Assembly: GCA_009760855.2 (NCBI GenBank)
Contig: WPIO01000202.1
Coordinates: forward strand, 186,001 to 250,000
Length of the DNA: 64,000 bases
Reading direction: 5' to 3'
Origin: Cristatella mucedo
Lineage: Eukaryota > Bryozoa > Phylactolaemata > Cristatellidae
The notes beneath the pieces are model-generated. The model was not told the DNA's origin. It saw only the letters and a list, made by a program, of their open reading frames with translations, and made no database searches. The translations under genes were made by a program, and so were the position numbers. Positions 53,253-63,171 of the stretch are shown one piece after another (positions within the stretch are counted from its first letter, which is position 1; every line of letters starts with the position of its first letter).

Positions 53253-55164
53253 ATAATAATAATACTAATAACAATGGCCTTGATAAAGCACCTTCAGAGA
53301 ACTCGATCTCTCTCTAGGCGCTTTACATTTGCTGCGAAGGGAAATACAATTAAATGGTGAGTAATATCATGCTTGATAAAGAAATAACATGAATAACATG
53401 ATTAGGGGTGACATGCACAGGGTCAGCATGCAAATGTGGTTGTGGCAGCATGCACAGCATCAGCAAGCATACGCACACGAAGGACAAATCACAGGGACCC
53501 ACTAAATGCTGTCCTAAATAGGTGTTTTTAAGCTCTTTTTAAATGTGGTCAAGTCAGGCGATGTTCTGACGCAAGTCGGGAGGGAGTTCCAGGCTTTAGG
53601 AGCACACGAACTAAATGCTGTGTCTCAAAGGATTTGAGGTTTGTTCGAGAAATTGGGATACTGTTGGATTCCGAAAAGTGGGTGGTACGATGCTTGGCCT
53701 GGTAGGGGAGTAGATCTGACAGATAGGCTGGAGCCAAAGAATTGTGGGACCTAAAAGTGAGCCAGAAAATCTTGAAGTCAATCCGTTGCTTGACTGGTAG
53801 CCAGTGCAGGTCGGCGAGAAGTGGTGGGATGTGGCAACTGCGACGCTCACGACAGACAAGCCTAGCTGCAGAGTGTTGCACCAGCTGCAATCGCCTGATC
53901 GTACATGCCGGTAGGCCAGTAAGCAGTGAGTTGCAGAAGAATATGACACCTAGATTTCGAGCCGATTCAACTTGAGATATGCTGGCAGAGCCAATTTTGA
54001 GCCTCAGCCTTTCCAATTTCTGAATCACACTGGGTTTGCTCATAACTACTAAATTAGTTTTATCTTCGTTTAATTTTAGAAAATTTGCTGCCATCCATGT
54101 GCAGATGTCATCAATACATGCAGTAAGTGAGTTGAAAGAATTTGAGGTGCTCGAAGGCTGGGAGGGATCAAAGCAAACGCACAACTGAGTGTCATCCGCA
54201 TAGAAGTGAAAGCCTAGATTGTGCTTGGCAATCACAGCAGCAAGAGAGAGAGTATAAACTGTAAAGAGAACCGGACCCAGCACGGAGCCCTGAGGTACCC
54301 CATATTTCAGAAGCACCTCGGATGATCTTTGTCCATTCACGTCAATACTCTGGAGTGTACCACTGAGATAGGACCTGAACCACTGCAGAGCAGTGCCAGT
54401 GATGCCCAGGCGAGATGTGAGGTGCTCTAGAAGAACTTTGTGATCGATAGAATCAAAAGCTGCCGAAAGATCGAGCAAAACAAGCAGAGACACTCTACCC
54501 ACGTATGCATTCCTAAGTAGGTCGTTGTTTACCCTTAGCAATGCTGACTCTGTGGAGTGATTGGTTCTAAAGCCAGACTGGAACTTACTAGCAAGGTTTG
54601 AAGTTTCGATATATGAGTTCAGCTGGTCTGTCACGACCCGTTTCAGTGTCTTTGATAGGAATGGTAGAAGAGAGACTGGGCGGTAGTTGCTTAAGTTCTC
54701 TTGCTCTAGTGTCGCTTTCTTGAGAAGTGGCCTGACTACAGCTTTTTTGAAAGGTGCTGGGACATGACTTGAGGCTAATGACAATGATGATGTTAGTTAT
54801 GCATGGCAGCAGCAGATCAATGTAACGTGGGAGCAGGACAGTAGGGATAGGGTCCAGAGGACTTGTTGTCTTCCTTGATCGAGATACGAACTTCAGGACT
54901 AGATCACCAGTGACCTGCCTACATGTAGACATTGAGGTGCAGCCAGGAATCGGGGAACAGCATTCTAGGGGGATGTTTTCATCGCAGGGATGGACCCCCT
55001 GATCTTGTCTATCTCCTGCACAAAGAAGTGAGAGAAGCAATCGGTTAGATCATCACAAGGATCATCAGGTAAAGAGCTAATCTGGGAGCGGTTGAGGAGA
55101 TGGTTGATCGTCGACATTAGCATTTTTGGATTGTGCATCTGTGATTTAACAATGTTTTTATTGA
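53253..55164 (-). mobile_element. LINE-A copy with the longest intact reverse transcriptase frame
   Basis: Minus strand, about 1.9 kb, inserted in Repeat-D. A 411-codon frame (53549-54784) runs from [20 protein letters not shown] through [19 protein letters not shown], motif [21 protein letters not shown], motif [21 protein letters not shown] and motif [13 protein letters not shown], to [14 protein letters not shown]. All palm catalytic residues are present. After [10 protein letters not shown] it jumps directly to [12 protein letters not shown], an in-frame deletion of roughly 50 residues compared with other copies. The end is frameshifted near 53640. Upstream, 54588-55160 carries the linker (MLMSTINHLLNRSQISSLPD) in other frames. 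The endonuclease is missing (5' truncation). Confidence 0.93.
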
Positions 55165-55430
55165 AGCCATTGCTGTGGATTGCCATCCATTGACATCGAT
55201 TGAACGTGCAAAATGAGCGCAAATTAAGCACTCGCTAATTAAGCACCGCACAGTTAGATGTTACGTGAAATAAGAGTCGCATTTTCCAAAACCTAATGTT
55301 GCCAATTTTCCACAGAATGCTGTATTGGCCACGACAGTTGCTGTTGATTGCCTTGCATCGTTGGCAATAAACAGACAAAGAAAGCTTGACAACTTCACGG
55401 TTTCACTTTGAACACAGTGGAATTATATGT
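55165..55430 (-). repeat. Repeat-D, second copy, segment 1
   Basis: The reverse complement matches 49440-49690, including TTTATTGCCAACGAT and GTAACATCTAACTGTG. Confidence 0.78.
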
Positions 55431-55464
55431 GCAATGACAGTAGGAACTTTAACACACTAGGTTT

Positions 55465-55592
55465 GGTCCTGTGGTTAAGGTGCTCGCCCCCCCCCCCCCG
55501 ACCAAGGTCTGGCTGAGGTCATGGGCTAGAGCCCGGAGGCATATGTGAAGCGCCTGAATAGAGATTAAGTTCTCCTGGGGCGCTATACAAAT
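55465..55592 (+). mobile_element. SINE-2 with intact stem-loop tail
   Basis: Head GGTTTGGTCCTGTGGTTAAG, C14 run replacing part of the head, box B GGGCTAGAGCCC, then GCGCCTGAATAGAGATTAAG...GGCGCTATACAAATG. Confidence 0.88.
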
Positions 55593-55593
55593 G

Positions 55594-55626
<33 letters not shown>
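55593..55626 (+). repeat. (TA)n tail expansion
   Basis: TA run directly after the SINE-2 ATTA end; it probably grew from the element's tail. Confidence 0.8.
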
Positions 55627-55627
<1 letters not shown>

Positions 55628-55689
55628 TTATAGTCGTTTTCCCAACGAGCTATTGCCGTAGAATGCCATGCAGCGCCCGAGATTTTACG

Positions 55690-56005
55690 AGCTAAATTAG
55701 TATAGTCTTGCTAGTAAGTTCCAGTCTGGCTTTAGAGCTAGTCATTTAACAGTACCAGCATTGCTTAAGGCGTACAACGACCTACTTAGGAATGCTAACG
55801 AGGGTAGAGAATCTCTGCTTTTTTTGCTCGATCTTTCGGCAGCTTTTGATACTATTGATTAACAAGTTCTTCTAGAGCGTCTCTCATCTTGCCTGGGCAT
55901 TACTGGCACTGCTCTGCAATGGTTCAGGTCCTATCTCAGTGGTAGACTCCAGAGTATTGATGTGAATAGACAAAGATCATCCGAACTACCTCTGATTAAT
56001 GATCC
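55690..56005 (+). mobile_element. LINE-A palm fragment with motif A
   Basis: One frame with a single stop encodes [30 protein letters not shown] (motif A), a stop, [20 protein letters not shown] and RSYLSGRLQSIDVNRQRSSE. It breaks off before motif B. Confidence 0.85.
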
Positions 56006-56197
56006 TCGCTCTGGCCTAGGGAGACTGCTCGGGTTTCTACCCGGCTCTGGCCGACCATTTACAACAGGCACAGGGGTATCTATGCTGGCAGCTGCCTATC
56101 TTCTAGCTTCGGCAGCTATGCAGGTGTCGTGGCCCGAGCCGTGGTCACCAGCAACATTTTCCGGCTGCACTCCAACCAACTTGGGGTGCCCAATGAT
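56006..56197. other. Unassigned spacer between LINE-A pieces
   Basis: GC-rich, with a repeated CTCTGGCC word (about 56012 and 56045). No family seen. Confidence 0.4.
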
Positions 56198-57440
56198 ATG
56201 CTGCTTGATTGGGAGCTAGTGGAGGTAGGAGAAAAGTTATGTGGTGTGGCAATTGCTGTGCTCACGGCAGACAAGCCTAGCTGCAGAGTTCGCACTAACT
56301 GTAAGTGCCTGATTGCACAAGCTGGTAGACAAGCAAGTACCGAGTTCCAGAAGTCGAGACAGGATAACACAAATGTATGGACCAATGTGGATGTGGTATC
56401 ACCGTTTAAGCAAGCCCAAATCTTAGAAATGTTATGCAGCTAAAAGTAGCCTACGATGCTTAACTTAAGCTTGTCGTTTAACGAAAGGTCACTTTGAAAC
56501 ATGACAGCTCAATTTCGTGCAGATTCAACAGAAGATATGCTGGCAGAGCCGATTGTGAGCGTTACAATTTGCAATTTTGGAATCACAAATGGTTTGCCCA
56601 TAACTAGTAAGTTAGTTTCTTCATTATTCAATTTAAGAAAATTTGCTACCATCCATGTGAGGATGTCATCAATACATGCAACAAGGGTGTCGATAGAATT
56701 GCTCGAGGGCTGGGACGGATCAAAGAGATGCTACAACTGAATGCCATCCGCATAGAAGAGAAAGCCTAGATTGTGCTGGCAATCATATCAGCAAGAGGGA
56801 AGTATAAACCATGAAAAAAAGGGACCAAGTACAAAGCCGGAAGTAACTTAATTTCAGAGGTTCCTCAGACGATCTTTGTCCTATCACATCAATACTCTAG
56901 AGCCTCTCACTGATATAGGACCTGAACCATTGCAGAGTAGTGCCAGTAATGCCCAGGCGAGATGAGAGGCGCTCAAGAAGGACTTGGTGATCAATGGTAT
57001 CACAGGCTGCAAAATTAAAGCTGATCGAGCCAAACAAGCAGAGATACTCCAACGGAGTCTGCATTCCTAAGTAGGTCGTTATACACCCGAAACAGAAGCT
57101 GATTCTGTGGAGTGATTACCTCTGAAACCAGACTCTGCAACTTACTAGCACTAGCACGGTATGAAGTTTCAAGATATGAGTTCAGCTGGTCTGTCACGAC
57201 TCGTTCCAGTGTCTTTGATAGGAAAGGTAGGAGGAAGACTGGGCGGACGTTGCTCAAGTTCTCTTGGTCTAGTGTTGCATTCTTGAGTAGTGACCTGACT
57301 AGAGCCTTTTTGAAAGGTGCTGGGACGTGACCTGAGGTGAATGACATATCTATGATGATAGTTGCATGGCAGCAGCAGCCGCATTGTGGAAGTGCTTCCC
57401 ACAGGGATACTATTTGCCTTGCTATTATTTGTTTGAGAGT
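56198..57440 (-). mobile_element. LINE-A copy, C-terminus to reverse transcriptase start
   Basis: Minus strand, no tail. It starts at VKQ-like text near 56200 and passes the motif C region (degraded, near 56745) and motif B region (56850). It ends with FKKALVRSLLKNATLDQENL and [20 protein letters not shown] at 57160-57330. Many indels; motif A is lost in the VSLLVWLDQ frame. Confidence 0.82.
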
Positions 57441-58112
57441 GCTTACTGGCCTACCAGCATGTGGGATCAGGCGATTGCAGCTGGTGTAAAACTCTGCAGC
57501 TAGGCTTGTCGGTTGTGAGCGACACAGTTGCCACATTGCACCACTTCTCGGCGACCTGCACTGGCTACCAGTCAAGCAACAGATTGACTTCAAGGTTTTG
57601 TCGCTCACTTTTAGGTCCCTTCATTCTATGGCTCCAGCCTATCTCTTAGATATACTCCCCCATCATGCCAAGCATAGTACCACCTGCTTTTCGGAATCCA
57701 ACAGTTTACCAATACCTCGTACAAACCTCAAATCCTTTGGAGACCGTGCATTTAGTTAGTATGCTCCCAAAGCCTGGAACTCCCTCCCGACCTGCGTCAG
57801 AACATCCCCTGACCTGATCACATTTAAAAAGAAGTTAAACACACACCTATTGAGGACAGCATTTAGTGGGTCCCTGTGATTCGTCCTTCATGTGCTTATG
57901 CTTGCTGACACTGTGCATGCTGCCACAAACCACATTTGCATGCTGACCCTGTGCATGTCAACCCTAACCATGTTATTCATTTTGTTTGTTTATCAAACAT
58001 GATATTACTCACCATTCAATTGCTATTCCCTTTGCAGCAAATGTAAAGCGCCTAGAGAGAGAGATTGAATTCTCTGAAGGCGCTTTATCAAGTGCATTAC
58101 TATTATTATTAG
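57441..58112 (+). mobile_element. LINE-A C-terminal copy with tail
   Basis: Starts at GAGTGCTTACTGGCCTACC, then a damaged C-terminal region, 3' UTR, stem-loop and (ATT)n. Head-to-head with the preceding minus-strand copy. Confidence 0.87.
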
Positions 58113-58308
58113 AGCAGCTCCTGACAAACGGGTCGTCATTTGACAAAAAATTTCCAGTGAAACACCGAGAAGCAGCTTCCTGTGTCACAAAAAGGCTGCA
58201 GGACACAGGCAGCAGGATGACGACGCTATCTTCATATGACAAGGATTTAAGATCCCTCTTTCAGACATCCACACAACGGGACACAACGAACCTTGCAATC
58301 AATACATA
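58113..58308 (+). CDS. Open stretch of unknown nature
   Basis: After the LINE-A tail a plus-strand frame stays open to TAA at 58307-58309 with hydrophilic, protein-like text (SSFDKKFPVKHREAASCVTK, SYDKDLRSLFQTSTQ). The preceding ATTATTATTAG could serve as an acceptor but is the LINE tail. No family recognised. It could be the last exon of a plus-strand gene or chance. Confidence 0.28.
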
Positions 58309-58873
58309 ACAGAGAGCTCAACATGTGTAATATATGAAGCCGTAAAGAAGTTTAAGTGTTTTGTTGGCCGAAAACAGCTAACAATATATTGTAAATCATA
58401 ATTTCCGTTAAGACGAGCTCACATGGGAGGGTAAAGCAATAATAGGGGTAACCAACCAAAGCTTGCTGTTTAGGTAGCTGCCAAAGCCGAGTAAAATAAT
58501 AAAAAAATTCTGCTGGAAATGAAAAAATCTAGCAAACACTCAAATATCTAGAAGATGCACAACGTTTCTCCAAAAACACAGTACAGCAAACTGGTTGAAT
58601 CGTAAGACAGACAGCTGGCGACTTCACGTCTAATGACTCCTCAGACTTTCAACTAGAGATAGGCCAACCTCATGAGAACAATCGAGAATAAGACACCCGG
58701 TTTCTTGGAATCAGCCGATTAGTGGTTGAGAATTTGCCATTTCTATACAAAATGGTGCTCGAACTTTGTACCAGCTTCAATAACAAACGTCTCACACGTT
58801 CTCAAGCCCAGCAATTGACACCAACCTTAACAGGACAAGTGATCACACAAGGACTTAGTTTGACACAACTTAC
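58309..58873. other. No recognised feature; probable intron
   Basis: If the minus-strand exons at 58874-60479 are real this is the following intron. Nothing else seen. Confidence 0.4.
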
Positions 58874-59094
58874 CTGGCATATTTTTGAAGCAGCTGCATA
58901 TCTTGTGCAACTTCCGACGTGAAGACAGGTTTGAGTTTGCACGGCAACCTATCCCTCGCATATTTCAACTCTTCCAGAAGAAATTTCCTTGATCGGGCAT
59001 GATGTAATCCGACTTTTTTTACAAATTCCCGAAGAACCTTCCCACGATTATTGGCAACAAAATCCAACAGTCGTTCAGCTACAGAAACATCATC
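58874..59094 (-). CDS. CARD-like death-fold protein, second-half exon
   Basis: Minus strand. Very good splice sites: acceptor CTCATCTTTTGCAG (AG at 59096-59095) and donor ATGCCAG|GTAAGT (GT at 58873-58872). Phase 0 in, phase 2 out, 73 full codons open. It begins DDVSVAERLLDFVANNRGKV then LREFVKKVGLHHARSRKFLL, the 'xxLLDxLxxxGxxxxxxFxxxL' pattern of CARD helices 4-6. A second helical, basic segment follows (EELKYARDRLPCKLKPVF). CARD domains mediate homotypic contacts in apoptosis and inflammasome-type signalling in the cytoplasm. Joined to 60292-60479 it gives a domain of the expected length. Family assignment is by pattern only; a DED or Death domain is possible. Confidence 0.68.
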
Positions 59095-59324
59095 CTGCAA
59101 AAGATGAGTTGTAAGTACAGTAAGGGGGTAAGATCGTACACACAATGCAACTGAAAACTGTGGACAGTATGAACGCCCACATCGGTGATGCATCAGTAGA
59201 TCATTAACAAGTTTTATATTTCCAGCCCTTCTTTAGGCCTATAAATTGCAATAGCACTTATGCATAGGTATTAGCATTATTTTTTCAATCGTTAATTGCT
59301 CTATGTTCTCATATCCATGAGCTG

Positions 59325-59490
59325 GACTCAGCATGTTTAGAGGTGACCTGCACAGGGTCAGCATGCAAGTATGGTCAGCGGCAACATGCAACAATGTCGG
59401 AGTAAATAAGCACAAAAATAAGCAATCAGAAGAACCAACCAAGTGCATTCAGCAGCATGCACAGTGTCAGCATGCATACATGCATACAGG
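59325..59490 (-). mobile_element. LINE-A 3' UTR fragment with local duplication
   Basis: TTTAGAGGTGACCTGCACAG words; the CAGCATGCACAGTGTCAGCA segment recurs at about 59452-59478. Confidence 0.65.
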
Positions 59491-59573
59491 TCAAATTTGA
59501 CCATTTTTACCGAATTAATTTAATTTTAAAATTTTGAATATTATAATTTTATTAATAATTAAATTAATTTTAG
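59491..59573. repeat. AT-rich low-complexity
   Basis: Nearly pure A/T, repeated TTAATTTTAA words. Confidence 0.7.
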
Positions 59574-59612
59574 TGAGTTATCTGAGGGCGCTTTATCAAA
59601 TGCATTATTATT
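59574..59612 (+). mobile_element. LINE-A tail fragment
   Basis: GAGTTATCTGAGGGCGCTTT and ATT tail, within the AT-rich block. Confidence 0.65.
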
Positions 59613-59676
59613 ATAATTATTGATTTAATAAAATCATAAAAATTAACTTTAAAAACGAATTAATTTAACGATATTA

Positions 59677-59855
59677 CCAGTGTCGGCATAAATAAGCACA
59701 AAAAAACGAATCAGAAGGACCAACCAAGTGCTGCAATAAACAGGTGCATTTTATCTTCTTTTTAAATTTCATCAAGTCAAGGAATGTTCTGACGTCTGTC
59801 GGGAGTGAATTCCAGGCTTTGGGAGCATACAAACTAAAGGCATGGTCCCCAAGTA
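59677..59855 (-). mobile_element. LINE-A 3' UTR / C-terminal fragment
   Basis: Continues the copy at 59325-59440 (both contain the unusual CGAATCAGAAGGACCAACC word or its variant). The plus-strand tail lies between them. Confidence 0.7.
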
Positions 59856-60108
59856 ACGTATCATAACTCAGCTACTGATGTGACAAAAAAGTCATGCAGT
59901 GCCATTGTGAAGCTAATGGAGTACTATTGCAAGCATGTTCCTGAAATCAAGGCCTACTCATAGCTAATGCCAGCGAAGCATAAGTGCAGCAAAATATGGC
60001 TTACGAACACAAAAACCAGCAACCACGCAAATTAATTGCCGAAAAATTGCTGCAGAAAATCAATAAATATGAAGTACTCGTGCATACGTGCACATACACG
60101 CATGCATG

Positions 60109-60224
<116 letters not shown>

Positions 60225-60291
60225 CCGATATTCTTTTAATGTAACTAAATGCTAAGAAGGTGCCAGCAATTTCCAACCACCCGAAAAGTAC

Positions 60292-60479
60292 CCCATGGCC
60301 CTTAATCCATGATGTGTCGTCCCGAGTAATCACACCAAGGTTAAACATTTCGTCGATCAGCCAACAAAAATTCGTCTCAGTCTTATACCGATCTTTCCAT
60401 TTTGTAAGGAAAGCCTTGCAGACCTCAACTGATATCAAGTCATAGACAATTTCAGATATTCCATCCGTGGCCGACATGC
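60292..60479 (-). CDS. CARD-like death-fold protein, first-half exon
   Basis: Minus strand. Acceptor TTCTCTATGCTACAG (AG at 60481-60480) is strong; donor CATGGG|GTACTT (GT at 60291-60290) is moderate. Phase 1 in, phase 0 out, 62 open codons beginning MSATDGISEIVYDLISVEVC. The block NFCWLIDEMFNLGVITRDD resembles the CARD helix 2-3 signature ('LLDxLxxxGVLTxED'). Splicing to 58874-59094 keeps frame (phase 0 to 0) and puts TRDDTSWIKGHG directly before DDVSVAERLLDF, where CARDs have the loop before helix 4. The frame also stays open past the donor into the (CA)n tract, which would be intron. The domain seems N-terminal, but phase 1 entry implies an upstream exon beyond 60483. Confidence 0.65.
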
Positions 60480-60702
60480 CTGTAGCATAGAGAAACCAAA
60501 GTAAGTTCAGCAAGACTAAGCAACATAAAACAGAAAAAATGCAACTGGCAAAATGAGCAAGAAAAATTGAATGATTTTTATCGGTCGCAGGGCAGACATT
60601 AGGCAACTTTTGTGACCTGTCGAAGGCAGCAGCCTGCAACAGAATGTTAAGGCAAGAGCTCCTGTTAACTAGGCAGGAAAGGTTAATGACACTACAGGCA
60701 CG

Positions 60703-61548
60703 TTAATAATAATAATAATATTAATACACTTGATAAAGCGCCCTCAGATAACTCAATCCCTTTCTAGGAGCTTAACATTTGCTGCAAAGGAAAATGCGAT
60801 TGAATCATGAGTTATATCATGCTTGATAAACAACATGAAAAACATGGTTAGGGGTGACATGCACAGGGTCAGCATGCAAGTGTGGTTAGTGGCAGCATGC
60901 ACAGTGCCAGCACCCATAAGCACATAAAGGACAGATCATAGGGACCCACTAAATGCTGTCCTAAACAGGTGAGTTTTTAGGATCTCTTTAAATGTGGTCA
61001 AGTCAAGGGATGTTGTGACGCAAGTCGGGAGGAAGTTCCACGCTTTGGGAGCACACGAACTAAATGCACGGTCTATAAAGGATTTGAGGTTTGTACGAGG
61101 TATTGGTAGACTGTTGGATTCCGAAAAGTGGGTGGTACGATGCTTGGCCTGGTGGGGGAGTAGATCTGACAGATAGGCTGTTTTGCACCAGCTGCAATCG
61201 CCTGATTGCATGTGCCGGTAGGCCAGTAAGCAGTGAGTTACAGAAGTCAAAACGGGATGTCACAAATGCATGGACCCACTTAGACGTGGTATTCGTATCT
61301 AAACAAGCCCGAATTTTAGCAATGTTATGTAGCTGAAAGTAGGCAGACTTGATTGTGGGGCTGATGTGGTCGTTTAATGAGAGGTCGCTTTGGAACATGA
61401 CACCTAAATTTCGAGCTGATTCAGCAGGAGATATGCTTGCAGAGACAATTTTGAGCGTGAACAATGATGTGCTGTTAAGTGTTTCAGCCTTTCCAATTTC
61501 TGAATCACACTGCGTTTGCCCATAACTAATAAGTTAAATAAACAAAAT
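60703..61548 (-). mobile_element. LINE-A copy, outer part, with internal deletion
   Basis: (TAA)n, reverse stem-loop, 3' UTR, and C-terminus to SDRQIYSPT (about 61178). A deletion of about 200 bp follows; LQLVQN resumes at 61179 and continues through [40 protein letters not shown] and QKLERLK to CATAACTAATAAGTTA, where SINE-1 is inserted. Confidence 0.88.
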
Positions 61549-61551
61549 AAA

Positions 61552-61706
61552 ATAAATCCTAGCTGATTTAACAGCCTCTTTTTGTATAGCGACTGAAGAG
61601 CCTTTATGGCTATCACCACCGCTTGCAGTGGCGATAAAAAATCGCCCACCGCAGGAATCGAGCCCACGACCTCCGGACCGAGGTCGTGAAAGCAACCACC
61701 TTACCT
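61552..61706 (-). mobile_element. SINE-1 insertion in LINE-A
   Basis: Box B GGGCTCGATTCC, complete body, A/T-rich 3' end. The head is truncated at AGGTAAGG. Flanked by AGTTA (61532-61536 and 61707-61711), a short target duplication within continuous LINE-A sequence. Confidence 0.88.
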
Positions 61707-62106
61707 AGTTATTTTTATCATCGTTTAGTTTTAGAAAATTGGCTGCTATTCATGTGCAGATGTCAGGAATACATGCAGCAAGGGAGTTGAGCGAATTCGA
61801 CGTGCTGGAGGGGTGGGAGGGATCAAAGCAAGGTACAACTGAGTGTCATCCACATAGAAGTGAAAGCCTAGATTGTGCTTGGCGATCACATCAGCAAGAG
61901 GAAGTGTTTAAACCTTGAAAAGAACCGGAACTAGCACGGAGCCCTGAGGTACCCCATATTTCAGAGGAACGTCGGATGGTCTTTGTCCATTCATGTCAAT
62001 GGTCTGGAGTCTCCTACTGAGATAGGACCTGAACAATTGCAGAGCAGTGCCAGTGATGCCCAGGTGACATGAGAGGTGCTCTAGAGAAACTTGGTGATCG
62101 TTAGTT
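61707..62106 (-). mobile_element. LINE-A copy, inner part (reverse transcriptase)
   Basis: Resumes with the minus-strand sequence for FLKLNDDKT. Motif C nucleotides (CACATAGAAGTGAAAGCC) and motif B (CCCTGAGGTACCCCATATT) are recognisable with indels. Truncated at about 62106. Confidence 0.83.
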
Positions 62107-62159
62107 CATTCGTACATGGTCCTATGATATGCTATCACTTTAGCTGAGACTTACTTGAG

Positions 62160-62698
62160 GCAAAGTCATTGCAAGTATTTATTGGAGCCAAAAAACGAGT
62201 TCCAGATACTTGGTGCATACAAACTGAAGGCCTGGTCGATAAAACACTACAATTTAGTGCTGAAATCTGATGAGACGATGGTGTGACAGTTACACTTGAG
62301 GAGCATGGAAGTCGTAGTAGGAGGCTAGTGTGAGCAAGCGACCTCTATATCAGACACACGATTTTGAATTCGATCGATGGTTGATAGTAGGCAGGTCGTG
62401 CAAAGACAGAAATGGTGTGATGAGGCAGCTATGTAGTTGACGACAGATAGGACGAGCTGCAGAGTGTCAAACCAGTTACAGCATCGATTTGAGTGCACAA
62501 GCAGGGAGCACTGACCTAATGGAGTTACAGCAATCTAGACTGTCGCAAACATGTGAACTAGTTTGGCTGTCGTATTAATGTCTAAATATATCCTGATTTT
62601 GGCAGTGCTACTTAGGCCAGCCTGATAGTGAAGGAAGGCGATTATAGTGCAAATGTTGTGGACGATGGCTGTAGAGGAATTAAATGAGCCCGATGCTA
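62160..62698 (-). mobile_element. Diverged LINE, relative of LINE-A
   Basis: Minus strand reads STAIVHNICTIIAFLHYQA, then AKIRIYLDINTTAKLVHMFA, paralleling AKIRACLDKDTTSKLVHAFV of LINE-A. The 62190-62260 part parallels DRAFSLYAP. Too different at nucleotide level to be an ordinary LINE-A copy; probably a separate family (A'). Confidence 0.65.
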
Positions 62699-62790
62699 AG
62701 CAAGGCTGGGTAACATCGAACAAATGGAAAGCTAACTAAGCTCAATCGGCGTAGGAAATAAAACCAAGAATGTCTTTGGCAAACAAATCG

Positions 62791-63171
<381 letters not shown>

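Noticed and set aside
57015-57608. A single 197-residue minus-strand protein
   Set aside because: It is a chimera: antisense of one plus-strand LINE-A copy joined to the sense frame of a minus-strand copy across their junction.
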